Below are positions 33,205-40,841 of a stretch of DNA of 47,683 nucleotides, one piece after another. How positions within the stretch are numbered: the first letter of the stretch is position 1; each line of letters opens with the position of its first letter. Source of the DNA: CAZWSE01 sp964636575 (GTDB taxonomy: Bacteria > Pseudomonadota > Alphaproteobacteria > Rhodobacterales > Rhodobacteraceae). The stretch lies in assembly GCA_964636575.1 (NCBI GenBank), contig CAZWSE010000011.1, forward strand, positions 1 through 47,683, given 5' to 3'. The notes under the pieces were generated by a model that was not told the DNA's origin, ran no database searches, and worked only from the letters and a program-made list of their open reading frames with translations. The position numbers and the translations under genes are program-made.

Positions 33205-33978
33205 ATGCAGGGCGTAAGCACCAACCTCATTGATAAATTTCTGCAAGGCCGGCTGGTTAAGCGCTGGGCTAAAGCCGCACGCGCGGCCTCTGCTACCAAG
33301 GTGTCTGCCCTTCGCAAGCAACGCCAGCAGGCCCGATCCCTAAAAACCCATCTTGATACCCTGATCCATGTTGCCGACGAACGTCTGGCCCTGCCTATGA
33401 TCGGGTCCAGCCAGTTTGCCCGCCCTCATGACAGCGATTGGGCCTGGCGCCCTGAAGTTTGGCGCGGCCCTATCCCGAACCCTGGCAAGGCGTCCGTTCA
33501 GAACAAGGAAATGCTGGGCGAGGAGTTGACCCTGTTTCACGATTGCACCCGTTCCGAGCTGACCCTGCGCCAGTTGCGCAACAAGCGCCAAGAAGACCTG
33601 GCCCCTTATGGTTTGCGCATGGATGTGTTTCGCTTTGACGGATCGTTCCTGTCCTTGGTTCTTGATCTGCCTGAGGCCGCCAGCCGTGGTTTGACCCGCA
33701 ATCATTTGCTCCGCATGGAGACCATTGTCGAGCTTGAGAAGCCTTTGGAGATTTTCGCCCGTCTTAACATCAAGAACGGTCCCAATACCGAGCAGATCGT
33801 TCGCGAGCTTGAGCTGAATGGTGATGACATTGTCGTTGAGTTTGATCTTGCCTATTCCACCCTGAACGAAAAGCGTGTCGAGAAGGTTTGGATTGATCTG
33901 ATCTTTGAAGGTCCCGAGATGAACCAAGTTATCTTGCGTGATCTGACCTTTAGCCGCCGCCCTCGCGCTGCCCTGTAA
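33205..33978 (+). CDS. Rhodobacteraceae protein of unknown function (DUF6478-like)
   Basis: A 257-residue protein. The N-terminal 50 residues are strongly basic and helical (KRWAKAARAASATKVSALRKQRQQARSLKTHLD). The rest is predicted beta-rich, with WAWRPEVWRGPIPNPGKASVQNKEMLGEELTLFHDC and the late RMETIVELEKPLEIFARLNIKNGPNTEQIVREL. From memory this corresponds to the family DUF6478, seen in Rhodobacterales, but I cannot check it. No signal peptide. It forms a two-gene unit with the small protein 25 nt downstream. Function unknown. Confidence 0.75.
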   Translation: MQGVSTNLIDKFLQGRLVKRWAKAARAASATKVSALRKQRQQARSLKTHLDTLIHVADERLALPMIGSSQFARPHDSDWAWRPEVWRGPIPNPGKASVQNKEMLGEELTLFHDCTRSELTLRQLRNKRQEDLAPYGLRMDVFRFDGSFLSLVLDLPEAASRGLTRNHLLRMETIVELEKPLEIFARLNIKNGPNTEQIVRELELNGDDIVVEFDLAYSTLNEKRVEKVWIDLIFEGPEMNQVILRDLTFSRRPRAAL

Positions 33979-34003
33979 TGCCCCGTTTCACTGGACCCCG
34001 CCC

Positions 34004-34381
34004 ATGACCGATTTTACCCTGACAAAGACCCGCATGATCGAAGGCATTTGGGAAGGTATTCTGACCCAGAACAAGGGCGTCACTGCTTTGCCGCAGGTGC
34101 AGGTGTCTCATCTTGATAAACCTGTGTCCGGCGTGCAGGTCACTGAAAACACCGATGCCAAGCATTGGTTGGTTCAGATCCCTATCCCTGTTGAGCTGAT
34201 CGCTGATGGTGTCCAGACCTTTGTGATCACCGAGGCCCGTACCGGTCAAACCTTGGGGTCCTTTGCCCTGATTGCTGGTGAGCCTATGGCCGAGGACATT
34301 CGCCCCGAGGTCGATTTGTTGCGTGCCGAGCTGGATATGCTGAAGCGCGCTTTCCGTCGTCATTGTCTGGAAACGATGTAG
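34004..34381 (+). CDS. Small protein of unknown function paired with the DUF6478-like gene
   Basis: A 125-residue acidic protein, mainly beta strands up to residue 95 (VQVSHLDKPVSGVQVTENTDAKHWLVQIPIPVELIADGVQTFVITE), then a C-terminal helix (EVDLLRAELDMLKRAFRRHCLETM) with coiled-coil character. No signal peptide or membrane span. I do not recognise a family. It starts 25 nt after the upstream gene and ends 5 nt before the convergent thiolase gene, so it is the last gene of that unit. Confidence 0.72.
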   Translation: MTDFTLTKTRMIEGIWEGILTQNKGVTALPQVQVSHLDKPVSGVQVTENTDAKHWLVQIPIPVELIADGVQTFVITEARTGQTLGSFALIAGEPMAEDIRPEVDLLRAELDMLKRAFRRHCLETM

Positions 34382-34386
34382 CGGTC

Positions 34387-35595
34387 TTACAGGTCGACCT
34401 TTCCAAGTGCCAAGCTGGCCCCTTGCCCGACCCCGACGCACATTGTGCACAGTGCTTTTGTCGCCCGCCCTGCTGCGATGTCATGTGCTGCTGATCCTGT
34501 GATCCGCGCTCCTGTCATCCCCAATGGGTGCCCCAGTGCGATTGCCCCGCCGTTGGGGTTCACGAAGTCTGCATCCTCTGCGATCCCGAGCTGTCTGAGC
34601 ACTGCGATCCCTTGTGCTGCGAAGGCTTCGTTCAGTTCGACCAGATCGAAGTCTGCCGGTGTGATCCCCAGCCGCGCGCATAGCTTTTGCGTGGAGGGGA
34701 CTGGTCCGATCCCCATGACCCGTGGTTCTACTCCTGCGCTGGCTCCGCCTAAGACTTCGGCCATGGGGGTCAATCCGTGGGCTTTTACGGCTGCCTCTGA
34801 CGCGATCAAAAGCGCGGCGGCCCCGTCGTTGACGCCCGATGCGTTGCCCGCTGTCACGCTGCCCCCTTCGCGGAAAGGTGCGCGGAGCGACGCCAGTTTT
34901 TCTATCGTTGTGGCCCGTGGGTGTTCGTCTGTGTCGACCACGGTTGCGTCGCCTTTGCGTTGGGGGATGGTGACTGCAAAAATTTCTTCCGCGAGCCGTC
35001 CGGATTGCTGTGCGGCCTGTGCTTTGGTTTGGCTGCCCAGCGCAAATTTGTCCTGATCTTCGCGCGATACGTTGAAATCGGCGGCCACGTTTTCGCCTGT
35101 TTCGGGCATGCTGTCGGTGCCGTATGCTTTCTCCATCGCTTTGTTGATGAACCGCCAGCCTATGGTTGTGTCAAAAATTTCAGCGTTGCGCGAATAGGCT
35201 GTTTCCGCTTTGCCCATCACGAAGGGTGCGCGTGACATGCTTTCGACCCCCCCGGCGACCCCCATGTCCATCTCGCCTGCGCGTATCGCACGGCTGATCG
35301 CGGTGACAGCGTCCATTCCCGAGGCGCACAGCCGGTTGAGCGTGATCGCTGGCACCTGCGGCGAGAATCCTGCCAAAAGCGCCGCCATGCGCGCCACATT
35401 GCGGTTGTCTTCGCCTGCCTGATTGGCGCAGCCCAGTGCCACTTCGTCGATCTGGTCCCAATCGAGCGATGCGTTCCGTGATTGCAACCCCTTGAGCGCA
35501 GTTGCGGCCAGATCGTCCGGCCGAACGGAGGCCAAGGCCCCGCCAAATCGTCCGATGGGGGTGCGGATGTAGTCGCAGATAAATACGCGGGTCAT
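34387..35595 (-). CDS. 3-oxoadipyl-CoA thiolase-type acetyl-CoA acyltransferase
   Basis: A 402-residue thiolase, the last gene of the aromatic operon. All catalytic residues are present: the nucleophile in NRLCASGMDAV near residue 88-98, NPNGGAIALGHPLGMTGAR with the catalytic His, and CMCVGVGQG at the C-terminus. The closest family by eye is PcaF/PaaJ (3-oxoadipyl-CoA thiolase), which would release acetyl-CoA and succinyl-CoA from a 3-oxo-C6 dicarboxylyl-CoA or a related product. ATG at 35595 lies 4 nt after the RidA gene. The exact substrate in this operon is inferred. Confidence 0.93.
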   Translation of the reverse strand: MTRVFICDYIRTPIGRFGGALASVRPDDLAATALKGLQSRNASLDWDQIDEVALGCANQAGEDNRNVARMAALLAGFSPQVPAITLNRLCASGMDAVTAISRAIRAGEMDMGVAGGVESMSRAPFVMGKAETAYSRNAEIFDTTIGWRFINKAMEKAYGTDSMPETGENVAADFNVSREDQDKFALGSQTKAQAAQQSGRLAEEIFAVTIPQRKGDATVVDTDEHPRATTIEKLASLRAPFREGGSVTAGNASGVNDGAAALLIASEAAVKAHGLTPMAEVLGGASAGVEPRVMGIGPVPSTQKLCARLGITPADFDLVELNEAFAAQGIAVLRQLGIAEDADFVNPNGGAIALGHPLGMTGARITGSAAHDIAAGRATKALCTMCVGVGQGASLALGKVDL

Positions 35596-35599
35596 GGTG

Positions 35600-36001
35600 T
35601 TAGGGCTTTCCGATATAGGCTGTGGCTTCGATTTCGAGTAACGCATCATCCTCGACCAGCCCCGCGACCACAAGCATAGACATGGCCGGGAAGTGTCGGC
35701 CCAGCACGCGGCGGTAAACTTCGCCCACTTCGCGTTGGCGGGCGGCGTATTCTTTCTTGTCGATGACGAACCACGTCAGGCGGGTGATGTCGGTGACTTG
35801 CCCCCCTGCGGCCTCAACCACGTCCACAATGTTGCGCAGGGCCTGTTCCATTTGGCCGATGAAGTCATGGCTTTCGAAGACTTGTTCTTTGGTCCAGCCG
35901 ATTTGTCCGCCGACGTACAGCGTTCCATCTTCTGAGAGCATCCCATTGGCATAGCCCTTGGCGGGCGCCCATCCATCGGGTTGGATTGTTTTAGCTGTCA
36001 T
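35600..36001 (-). CDS. RidA-family enamine/imine deaminase
   Basis: A 133-residue protein of the RidA/YjgF superfamily, which hydrolyses reactive enamines and imines to ketones and ammonia. Family segments are GTLYVGGQIGWTKEQ, FIGQMEQALRNIVDVVEAAGGQVTDITRLTWFV, and the C-terminal MSMLVVAGLVEDDALLEIEATAYIG. The conserved catalytic Arg at the usual late position is replaced here by VVAGL context (family consensus Arg-x-x-V), so it may belong to a divergent branch. It sits between the 2-aminobenzoate-CoA ligase-like gene (16 nt) and the thiolase gene (4 nt). A nitrogen-releasing role in the pathway is therefore attractive. Confidence 0.88.
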   Translation of the reverse strand: MTAKTIQPDGWAPAKGYANGMLSEDGTLYVGGQIGWTKEQVFESHDFIGQMEQALRNIVDVVEAAGGQVTDITRLTWFVIDKKEYAARQREVGEVYRRVLGRHFPAMSMLVVAGLVEDDALLEIEATAYIGKP

Positions 36002-36017
36002 CTGCGGTCTCCTGAAA

Positions 36018-37634
36018 TCAGGTCGGTTGCTTGAGCAAAAATCGCTGGATCTTGCCGGTTTGGGTTTTGGGCAACGCCTTGGGGTATTTGATCCGGCGGG
36101 GGTATTTGTAGGGGGCGATGGTCGCTTTGACGTGGTCTTGCAGGGCTTTAGTCGTCTCGTCAGACGGGATGGCATCATGCAACACAACATGCGCCTCAAC
36201 AATCGCACCGCGACTTTCATCCGGCGCGCCGATGACTGCACATTCAGCGACCATGGGGTGAGACAGCAAAGCAGCTTCGACCTCTGGCCCTGCGATGTTA
36301 TAGCCGGATGAAATGATCATATCGTCGTTGCGGGCGGCGAAGTACAAGTACCCGTCTTCGTCCATCGAAAAGGCATCGCCGGTGACGTTCCAGCCGTCTT
36401 TGACGTAAGCCTTTTGCCGATCATCCGCCAGATACCGACACCCCGTTGGCCCGCGCACAGCCAATCGCCCGATAGTGCCACGCGGAAGTTCAGCCCCGTC
36501 ATCATCAATAATCTTGGCCTCGTATCCTGTGACGGGTTTGCCAGTGCAGGCGGGTTTGTGATCGTCGAACCTGTTTGAGATAAAGATGTGCAACATCTCG
36601 GTCGCGCCGATCCCGTCGAGCATGGGTTTGCCTGTTTTGGCGATCCAATCGTCATAGACAGGCGATGGTAGCGTTTCCCCCGCAGACACGGCGGCACGTA
36701 GGCTGCTGAGGTCCGCGCCGTCGTCCATTGCCGACAACATCGCGCGGTAGGCGGTGGGGGCGGTGAAACAGACGGTCGCTTTATACTTTTCGATAATCTC
36801 AATCATGTTGGGCGGGGATGCCGTTTCAAGCAATGTCGCTGCTGCCCCGAACCGCAGGGGAAACACGGCCAGCCCGCCCAGCCCGAATGTAAACGCCAAG
36901 GGCGGTGAGCCGATGAATATGTCGTCAGGTGTGACCCCTAAAACTTCGGCAGCGTATCCATCTGCGATGATCATCAGATCGCGGTGAAAGTGCATGGTCG
37001 CTTTGGGCGATCCGGTTGTGCCGGATGTGAACCCGAGCAAGGCGACATCATCGCGTCCTGTTTCAACCGCATCGAATTGCACCGGCTTTTCCAGCGCGAT
37101 CCGGTCGAGTTCGGCATCGTGGTTTGATGTGCCATCAAAGCCTACAACCGTCTTCAGGTGCGCGCTGTCCTTAGCGCATGTGGTCAGTTCATCCATCAAC
37201 CGCGTGTCACATAGCGCATGGGTGATTTCCGCTTTGTCGACGATTGCTGTCAGCTCGCCCGCGCGGAGCATTGGCATGGTGTTGACCACGACCGCCCCTG
37301 CCTTTGTGGCTGCCAACCAACAGGCCACCATTGCGGGGTTATTTGCAGACCGGATCAGCACCCGATTGCCCGGTTTGACCCCGAAGTCTTCCACGAGCGC
37401 ATGGGCCAGACGGTTGGTCCAATCCGACATTTCCTTATAGGTCCGTCTGCGTCCGTTTCCGATCAGAGCAGTGTGATCGCCGAATCCTTTGGTCACCATC
37501 GCGTCTGTTAGTTCTACCCCGATGTTGAGGTGATCGGGGTATTCGAACCCGTCTAGTTGAAAGTCTGGCCATTGCGTTACTGGCGGCAGGCTGTCGCGTG
37601 CGAATGTATCTGTATGGGCTGTGGGTCCAAGCAT
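36018..37634 (-). CDS. Benzoate-CoA ligase family protein, probably 2-aminobenzoate-CoA ligase
   Basis: A 538-residue AMP-forming aryl-CoA ligase. Motifs: P-loop LLGFTSGTTGSPKATMHFH near residue 195-213, GATEML, hinge region FAARNDDMIISSGYNIAGPEVE and the catalytic lysine in PKTQTGKIQRFLL. Overall it resembles benzoate/2-aminobenzoate-CoA ligases. The genuine 2-aminobenzoyl-CoA monooxygenase/reductase homologue at 40838-43132 makes anthranilate the likely substrate. Its ATG shares one base with the stop of the acyl-CoA dehydrogenase gene (position 37634). Confidence 0.87.
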   Translation of the reverse strand: MLGPTAHTDTFARDSLPPVTQWPDFQLDGFEYPDHLNIGVELTDAMVTKGFGDHTALIGNGRRRTYKEMSDWTNRLAHALVEDFGVKPGNRVLIRSANNPAMVACWLAATKAGAVVVNTMPMLRAGELTAIVDKAEITHALCDTRLMDELTTCAKDSAHLKTVVGFDGTSNHDAELDRIALEKPVQFDAVETGRDDVALLGFTSGTTGSPKATMHFHRDLMIIADGYAAEVLGVTPDDIFIGSPPLAFTFGLGGLAVFPLRFGAAATLLETASPPNMIEIIEKYKATVCFTAPTAYRAMLSAMDDGADLSSLRAAVSAGETLPSPVYDDWIAKTGKPMLDGIGATEMLHIFISNRFDDHKPACTGKPVTGYEAKIIDDDGAELPRGTIGRLAVRGPTGCRYLADDRQKAYVKDGWNVTGDAFSMDEDGYLYFAARNDDMIISSGYNIAGPEVEAALLSHPMVAECAVIGAPDESRGAIVEAHVVLHDAIPSDETTKALQDHVKATIAPYKYPRRIKYPKALPKTQTGKIQRFLLKQPT

Positions 37635-38800
37635 TACTGTTTCCCCTGTTTTGCACCGATCACTTGTCTTGCGATGATCACTTTTTGCACGTCGGATGCC
37701 CCTTCGTAGATCCGCAGTGCCCTGATTTCGCGGTAGAGAGATTCCACCATTTGCCCCGTCCGCACCCCGTCACCGCCATGCAACTGCACGGCTGTGTCGA
37801 TGACCTTTTGCGCGTGGTCCGTGGCGAAGAGTTTTGCCATCGCCGCTTCGCGGGTGACCCGTGGCGCGCCGCTGTCTTTGGCCCAAGCTGCACGGTAGAC
37901 AAGCAACGCGCTGGCGTCGATGTCGACCGCCATATCCGCGATATGTCCTTGCACCATCTGTAAATCTGCAAGCGGCGCCCCTTGAACGTGGCGGGTGGTA
38001 ACCCGTTCCAAGGCCTCATCCAAGGCCCGCCGCGCGAACCCCAATGCGGCGGCTGCGACAGTGGACCGGAACACATCAAGCACCGCCATCGCGATTGCAA
38101 ATCCCTGCCCGCTGTTTCCGATCATCGCTGAGGTCGGGATGCGACAGTTCTCAAAGCTCAAGGTCGCCAATGGATGCGGTGCGAGCGTGTCCAGCCTGTC
38201 TTTGATCTCTAACCCTTTGGTGTCTGCGGGCACGACAAATGCCGACAGTCCGCGTGCCCCTGGCGCATCACCTGTACGTGCGAAAACTGTATAGACATCA
38301 GCGATGCCCCCGTTCGATATCCATGTTTTCTCGCCGTCCAGAACATAGTGGTTTCCATCAAGCGTTGCGGTCATGGTTGAATTGGCAACGTCTGATCCTG
38401 ATTGTGGTTCGGTCAGGGCAAAGGCTGAAATGGCATGCCCTGCGCGGGTTTTGGGCAGCCAGTCTGCTTTTTGGGCATCAGACCCGAACAGCGATATCGC
38501 ACCTGTCCCAAGCCCTTGCATGGCAAAGGCGAAATCGGCGAGGCCATCGTGACGGGCCAGCGTTTCGCGGATCAAACACAGACTGCGCACGTCCAAAGGC
38601 GCGTCGCTTGCGGGGTCGACGGCCGAATGGGTCAGCCACCCGCCCTCGCCTAAAGCTGCCACCAAATCTCGGCAAGCCTGATCGGTGTCCGCATGGTCAA
38701 TCGTGCGCAGGTTTGCGGCCGCCCAATCGTCCAACCGCTTTGCCAAGACACGGTGATGGTCTTCCAAGAATGGCCAATCCAGAAAACTGCGATCAGGCAC
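37634..38800 (-). CDS. Acyl-CoA dehydrogenase
   Basis: A 388-residue FAD-dependent acyl-CoA dehydrogenase for the ring-derived CoA thioester. Signatures are FALTEPQSGSDVANSTMTA (FAD and substrate binding) near residue 125-143, WISNGGIADVY, and the catalytic glutamate in LRIYEGASDVQKVIIARQ near residue 362-379. Length is normal. It is coupled to the downstream CoA ligase by a one-base overlap. A truncated copy of the 33-nt intergenic element lies upstream, between this gene and the enoyl-CoA hydratase. Confidence 0.94.
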   Translation of the reverse strand: MPDRSFLDWPFLEDHHRVLAKRLDDWAAANLRTIDHADTDQACRDLVAALGEGGWLTHSAVDPASDAPLDVRSLCLIRETLARHDGLADFAFAMQGLGTGAISLFGSDAQKADWLPKTRAGHAISAFALTEPQSGSDVANSTMTATLDGNHYVLDGEKTWISNGGIADVYTVFARTGDAPGARGLSAFVVPADTKGLEIKDRLDTLAPHPLATLSFENCRIPTSAMIGNSGQGFAIAMAVLDVFRSTVAAAALGFARRALDEALERVTTRHVQGAPLADLQMVQGHIADMAVDIDASALLVYRAAWAKDSGAPRVTREAAMAKLFATDHAQKVIDTAVQLHGGDGVRTGQMVESLYREIRALRIYEGASDVQKVIIARQVIGAKQGKQ

Positions 38801-38814
38801 TATGCGCCCTCCAT

Positions 38815-38836
38815 CTTCATTTTTCCAAAAATACTC
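38815..38836 (+). repeat. 33-nt Roseobacter-type intergenic element, truncated copy 3
   Basis: CTTCATTTTTCC followed by AAAAATACTC matches the first 22 positions of the element found at 17959-17991 and 8677-8709. The GC-rich CCCGCCGGAGGC end is replaced by AAAGCCACGC. It lies in the only sizeable gap (45 nt) between the enoyl-CoA hydratase and acyl-CoA dehydrogenase genes. Confidence 0.55.
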
Positions 38837-38845
38837 AAAGCCACG

Positions 38846-39652
38846 CTAATTCCCTTCAAACACAGGTTTCTCTTTGGCGACAAAGGCGTTGAAGGCCCGC
38901 TCGAAGTCCGCAGTTTGCATGCAGATTGCTTGGGCTTGGGCCTCAGCTTCGATGGCTTGTTCGATGGACATGGACCATTCCTGCGCAAGCATTGTCTTGG
39001 TCATCATGTTTCCAAAATTTGGACCAGCCGCGATACGGGCGGCGAGCTTTTGCGCCTCGGCTTCCAAATCATCTGCGGGCACGACTGAATTGAAGAACCC
39101 CCAAGCCTTGCCTTCGTCAGCCGACATGGACCGTCCGGTGTAAAGCAGTTCAGCGGCGCGGCCCTGCCCTATGATCCGCGGCAGGATTGCGCAGGCGCCC
39201 ATGTCGCAGCCGGCCAAGCCGACCCGTGTGAACAAGAACGCGGTTTTGGTCTCATGCGTTCCGATCCGCAGGTCGGAGGCCATTGCGATGATTGCCCCTG
39301 CGCCTACGCATATGCCGTCGACTGCCGCGATAACGGGCTTGCCGCAGTTCACGATGGCTTTGACCAGATCGCCGGTCATGCGGGTGAAGGCCAGAAGCTC
39401 TTTCATGGACATTTTGGTCAGGGGGCCGATGATGTCGTGCACATCGCCGCCAGAGCTGAAGTTGCCTCCGTTTGACGCAAAGACGACCGCCTTCACATCG
39501 TCCGCGTAGGCCAGATCGCGGAACCAGTCCCGCAGTTCTGCGTAGCTGTCGAAGGTGAGCGGGTTTTTCCGGTCTGGCCGGTCGAGCGCGACTGTCGCGA
39601 TGCCCTCTTCGATCCGGCACAAGAAATGGGACACATCTGTGCGCATGGTCAT
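38846..39652 (-). CDS. Enoyl-CoA hydratase/isomerase family protein
   Basis: A 268-residue crotonase-fold protein. The oxyanion-hole segments FASNGGNFSSGGDVHDI and AAVDGICVGAGAIIAMASDLRIG are clear. The second catalytic region reads TRVGLAGCDMGACAILPRIIG, where the usual glutamates are not in the standard places; a hydratase, isomerase or ring-hydrolase role is possible. It starts at 39652, overlapping the MarR stop by four bases; an in-frame ATG at 39646 is an alternative. It is part of the operon between MarR and the acyl-CoA dehydrogenase. Confidence 0.9.
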   Translation of the reverse strand: MTMRTDVSHFLCRIEEGIATVALDRPDRKNPLTFDSYAELRDWFRDLAYADDVKAVVFASNGGNFSSGGDVHDIIGPLTKMSMKELLAFTRMTGDLVKAIVNCGKPVIAAVDGICVGAGAIIAMASDLRIGTHETKTAFLFTRVGLAGCDMGACAILPRIIGQGRAAELLYTGRSMSADEGKAWGFFNSVVPADDLEAEAQKLAARIAAGPNFGNMMTKTMLAQEWSMSIEQAIEAEAQAQAICMQTADFERAFNAFVAKEKPVFEGN

Positions 39653-40125
39653 TGGGTGTCTCCTTCTAGCTCTGCATCAAGCTGTTCAAACTGCGCTGAA
39701 ATGGCTTGAGCCTCAGCCTCTGAGACACTGCCGAGCATCTCGTTGATCCATGTCTCGTGAGCCGTCGCCTGCACCGCAAATTCTTCTAAGCCACGCTTGG
39801 TCATCCGCACCAAAGACGCGCGCCGATCGCCGGGCACGGGCACCCGCACAAGAAACCCGTCTTGCGCCAGACGGTCCACGATGCCTGTCACGTTCCCGTT
39901 CGACACCCGCAGGACATCGGACAGTTGGCTCATCTTCAACCCGTCTTCAAACCGCGACAGGGCTGCCATGACGTCAAAGCGCGGCAGGGTCGTTGCGAAC
40001 TCGGTTCTGAAATTGTCGCGCAGGTGGGCCTCAATCGTCCGGCTGGATTTGAGCAACCTGAGCCACAGCCGCAGCCGTTCTTTGGACGCATCTTGTGACA
40101 CGGGTTTGTGTTGGTTCTTTGTCAT
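39649..40125 (-). CDS. MarR-family transcriptional regulator
   Basis: A 158-residue winged-helix regulator. The DNA-binding core is LPRFDVMAALSRFEDGLKMSQLSDVLRVSNGNVTGIVDRLAQDGFLVRVPVPGDRRASLVRMTKRG (residues about 48-113), with the wing DRRAS intact. The N-terminal and C-terminal helices form the dimer. It is embedded in the operon, overlapping both neighbours by four bases, so it is probably autoregulated and responds to an aromatic acid or aryl-CoA, as related MarR proteins do. A candidate site is the inverted repeat at 43189-43215. Confidence 0.94.
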   Translation of the reverse strand: MTKNQHKPVSQDASKERLRLWLRLLKSSRTIEAHLRDNFRTEFATTLPRFDVMAALSRFEDGLKMSQLSDVLRVSNGNVTGIVDRLAQDGFLVRVPVPGDRRASLVRMTKRGLEEFAVQATAHETWINEMLGSVSEAEAQAISAQFEQLDAELEGDTQ

Positions 40126-40841
40126 ATCTCTCCTCCGGATACGGACATGGCATGGCCGTTGACCATCGAGGCCTCGGCAGAGGCGAGAAACGTCACCGCT
40201 GCCACCACTTCTTCGGGGCGGATCATGCGGCGCATGGGGTTGCCGGAGACGATGCGGGCTTCTGCTTCTCTTTCAGAAATCGAGAATCGCTTTGCCACTG
40301 ATGCAACCGCCGCATCCCCCATGGGCGTGTCCACGAACCCCGGGCAAACAGCGTTGCACGTGATCCCGTCGCGGGCGACCTCATGTGCAAGAGACCGCAC
40401 AAGCCCAAGCACCCCGTGTTTGGACGCTACATAGGCCCCTATGTTTGGCCCGCCTTGCAAGCTGGCCGTTGACGCAATCGCGATCAACCGTCCGCCTGTT
40501 GTCATGGATTGAAGTGCTGCCCGAAAGGTGAGGAAAACGCCGGTCAGGTTCACGTCGAGGGTCTGCTGCCAATGATCGAGGCTCATGTCTTTGATCTTGA
40601 CCGGCTGACCCGCGCCTGCGTTGGCGATGACCACATCGAAGGGGGCTTCAAACAACTGAGCCACTTCATCTTCGTTTGTAATGTCAGCGCGCAGGCAGGT
40701 CATGGGGCGGTCACCTTTGGTCTCGACCAAAGGCTCGAACCGGCGCCCTACGATTGTGACCTCATCGCCTGCATCTGCAAAGCTTTGCGCAATGGCGCGC
40801 CCAATGCCGGACCCGCCGCCTGTTACCAATATCCGTCTCAT
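40122..40841 (-). CDS. SDR-family oxidoreductase
   Basis: A 239-residue classical short-chain dehydrogenase with an intact site: cofactor loop TGGGSGIGRAIA, IANAG, the catalytic Ser in IASTASLQ, and YVASKHG (Tyr and Lys). Likely an NAD(P)-dependent hydroxyacyl-CoA or alicyclic alcohol/ketone dehydrogenase in the pathway. Its ATG overlaps the stop of the monooxygenase/reductase gene (ATGA) and its stop overlaps MarR, so it is tightly coupled to both. Confidence 0.92.
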   Translation of the reverse strand: MRRILVTGGGSGIGRAIAQSFADAGDEVTIVGRRFEPLVETKGDRPMTCLRADITNEDEVAQLFEAPFDVVIANAGAGQPVKIKDMSLDHWQQTLDVNLTGVFLTFRAALQSMTTGGRLIAIASTASLQGGPNIGAYVASKHGVLGLVRSLAHEVARDGITCNAVCPGFVDTPMGDAAVASVAKRFSISEREAEARIVSGNPMRRMIRPEEVVAAVTFLASAEASMVNGHAMSVSGGEI

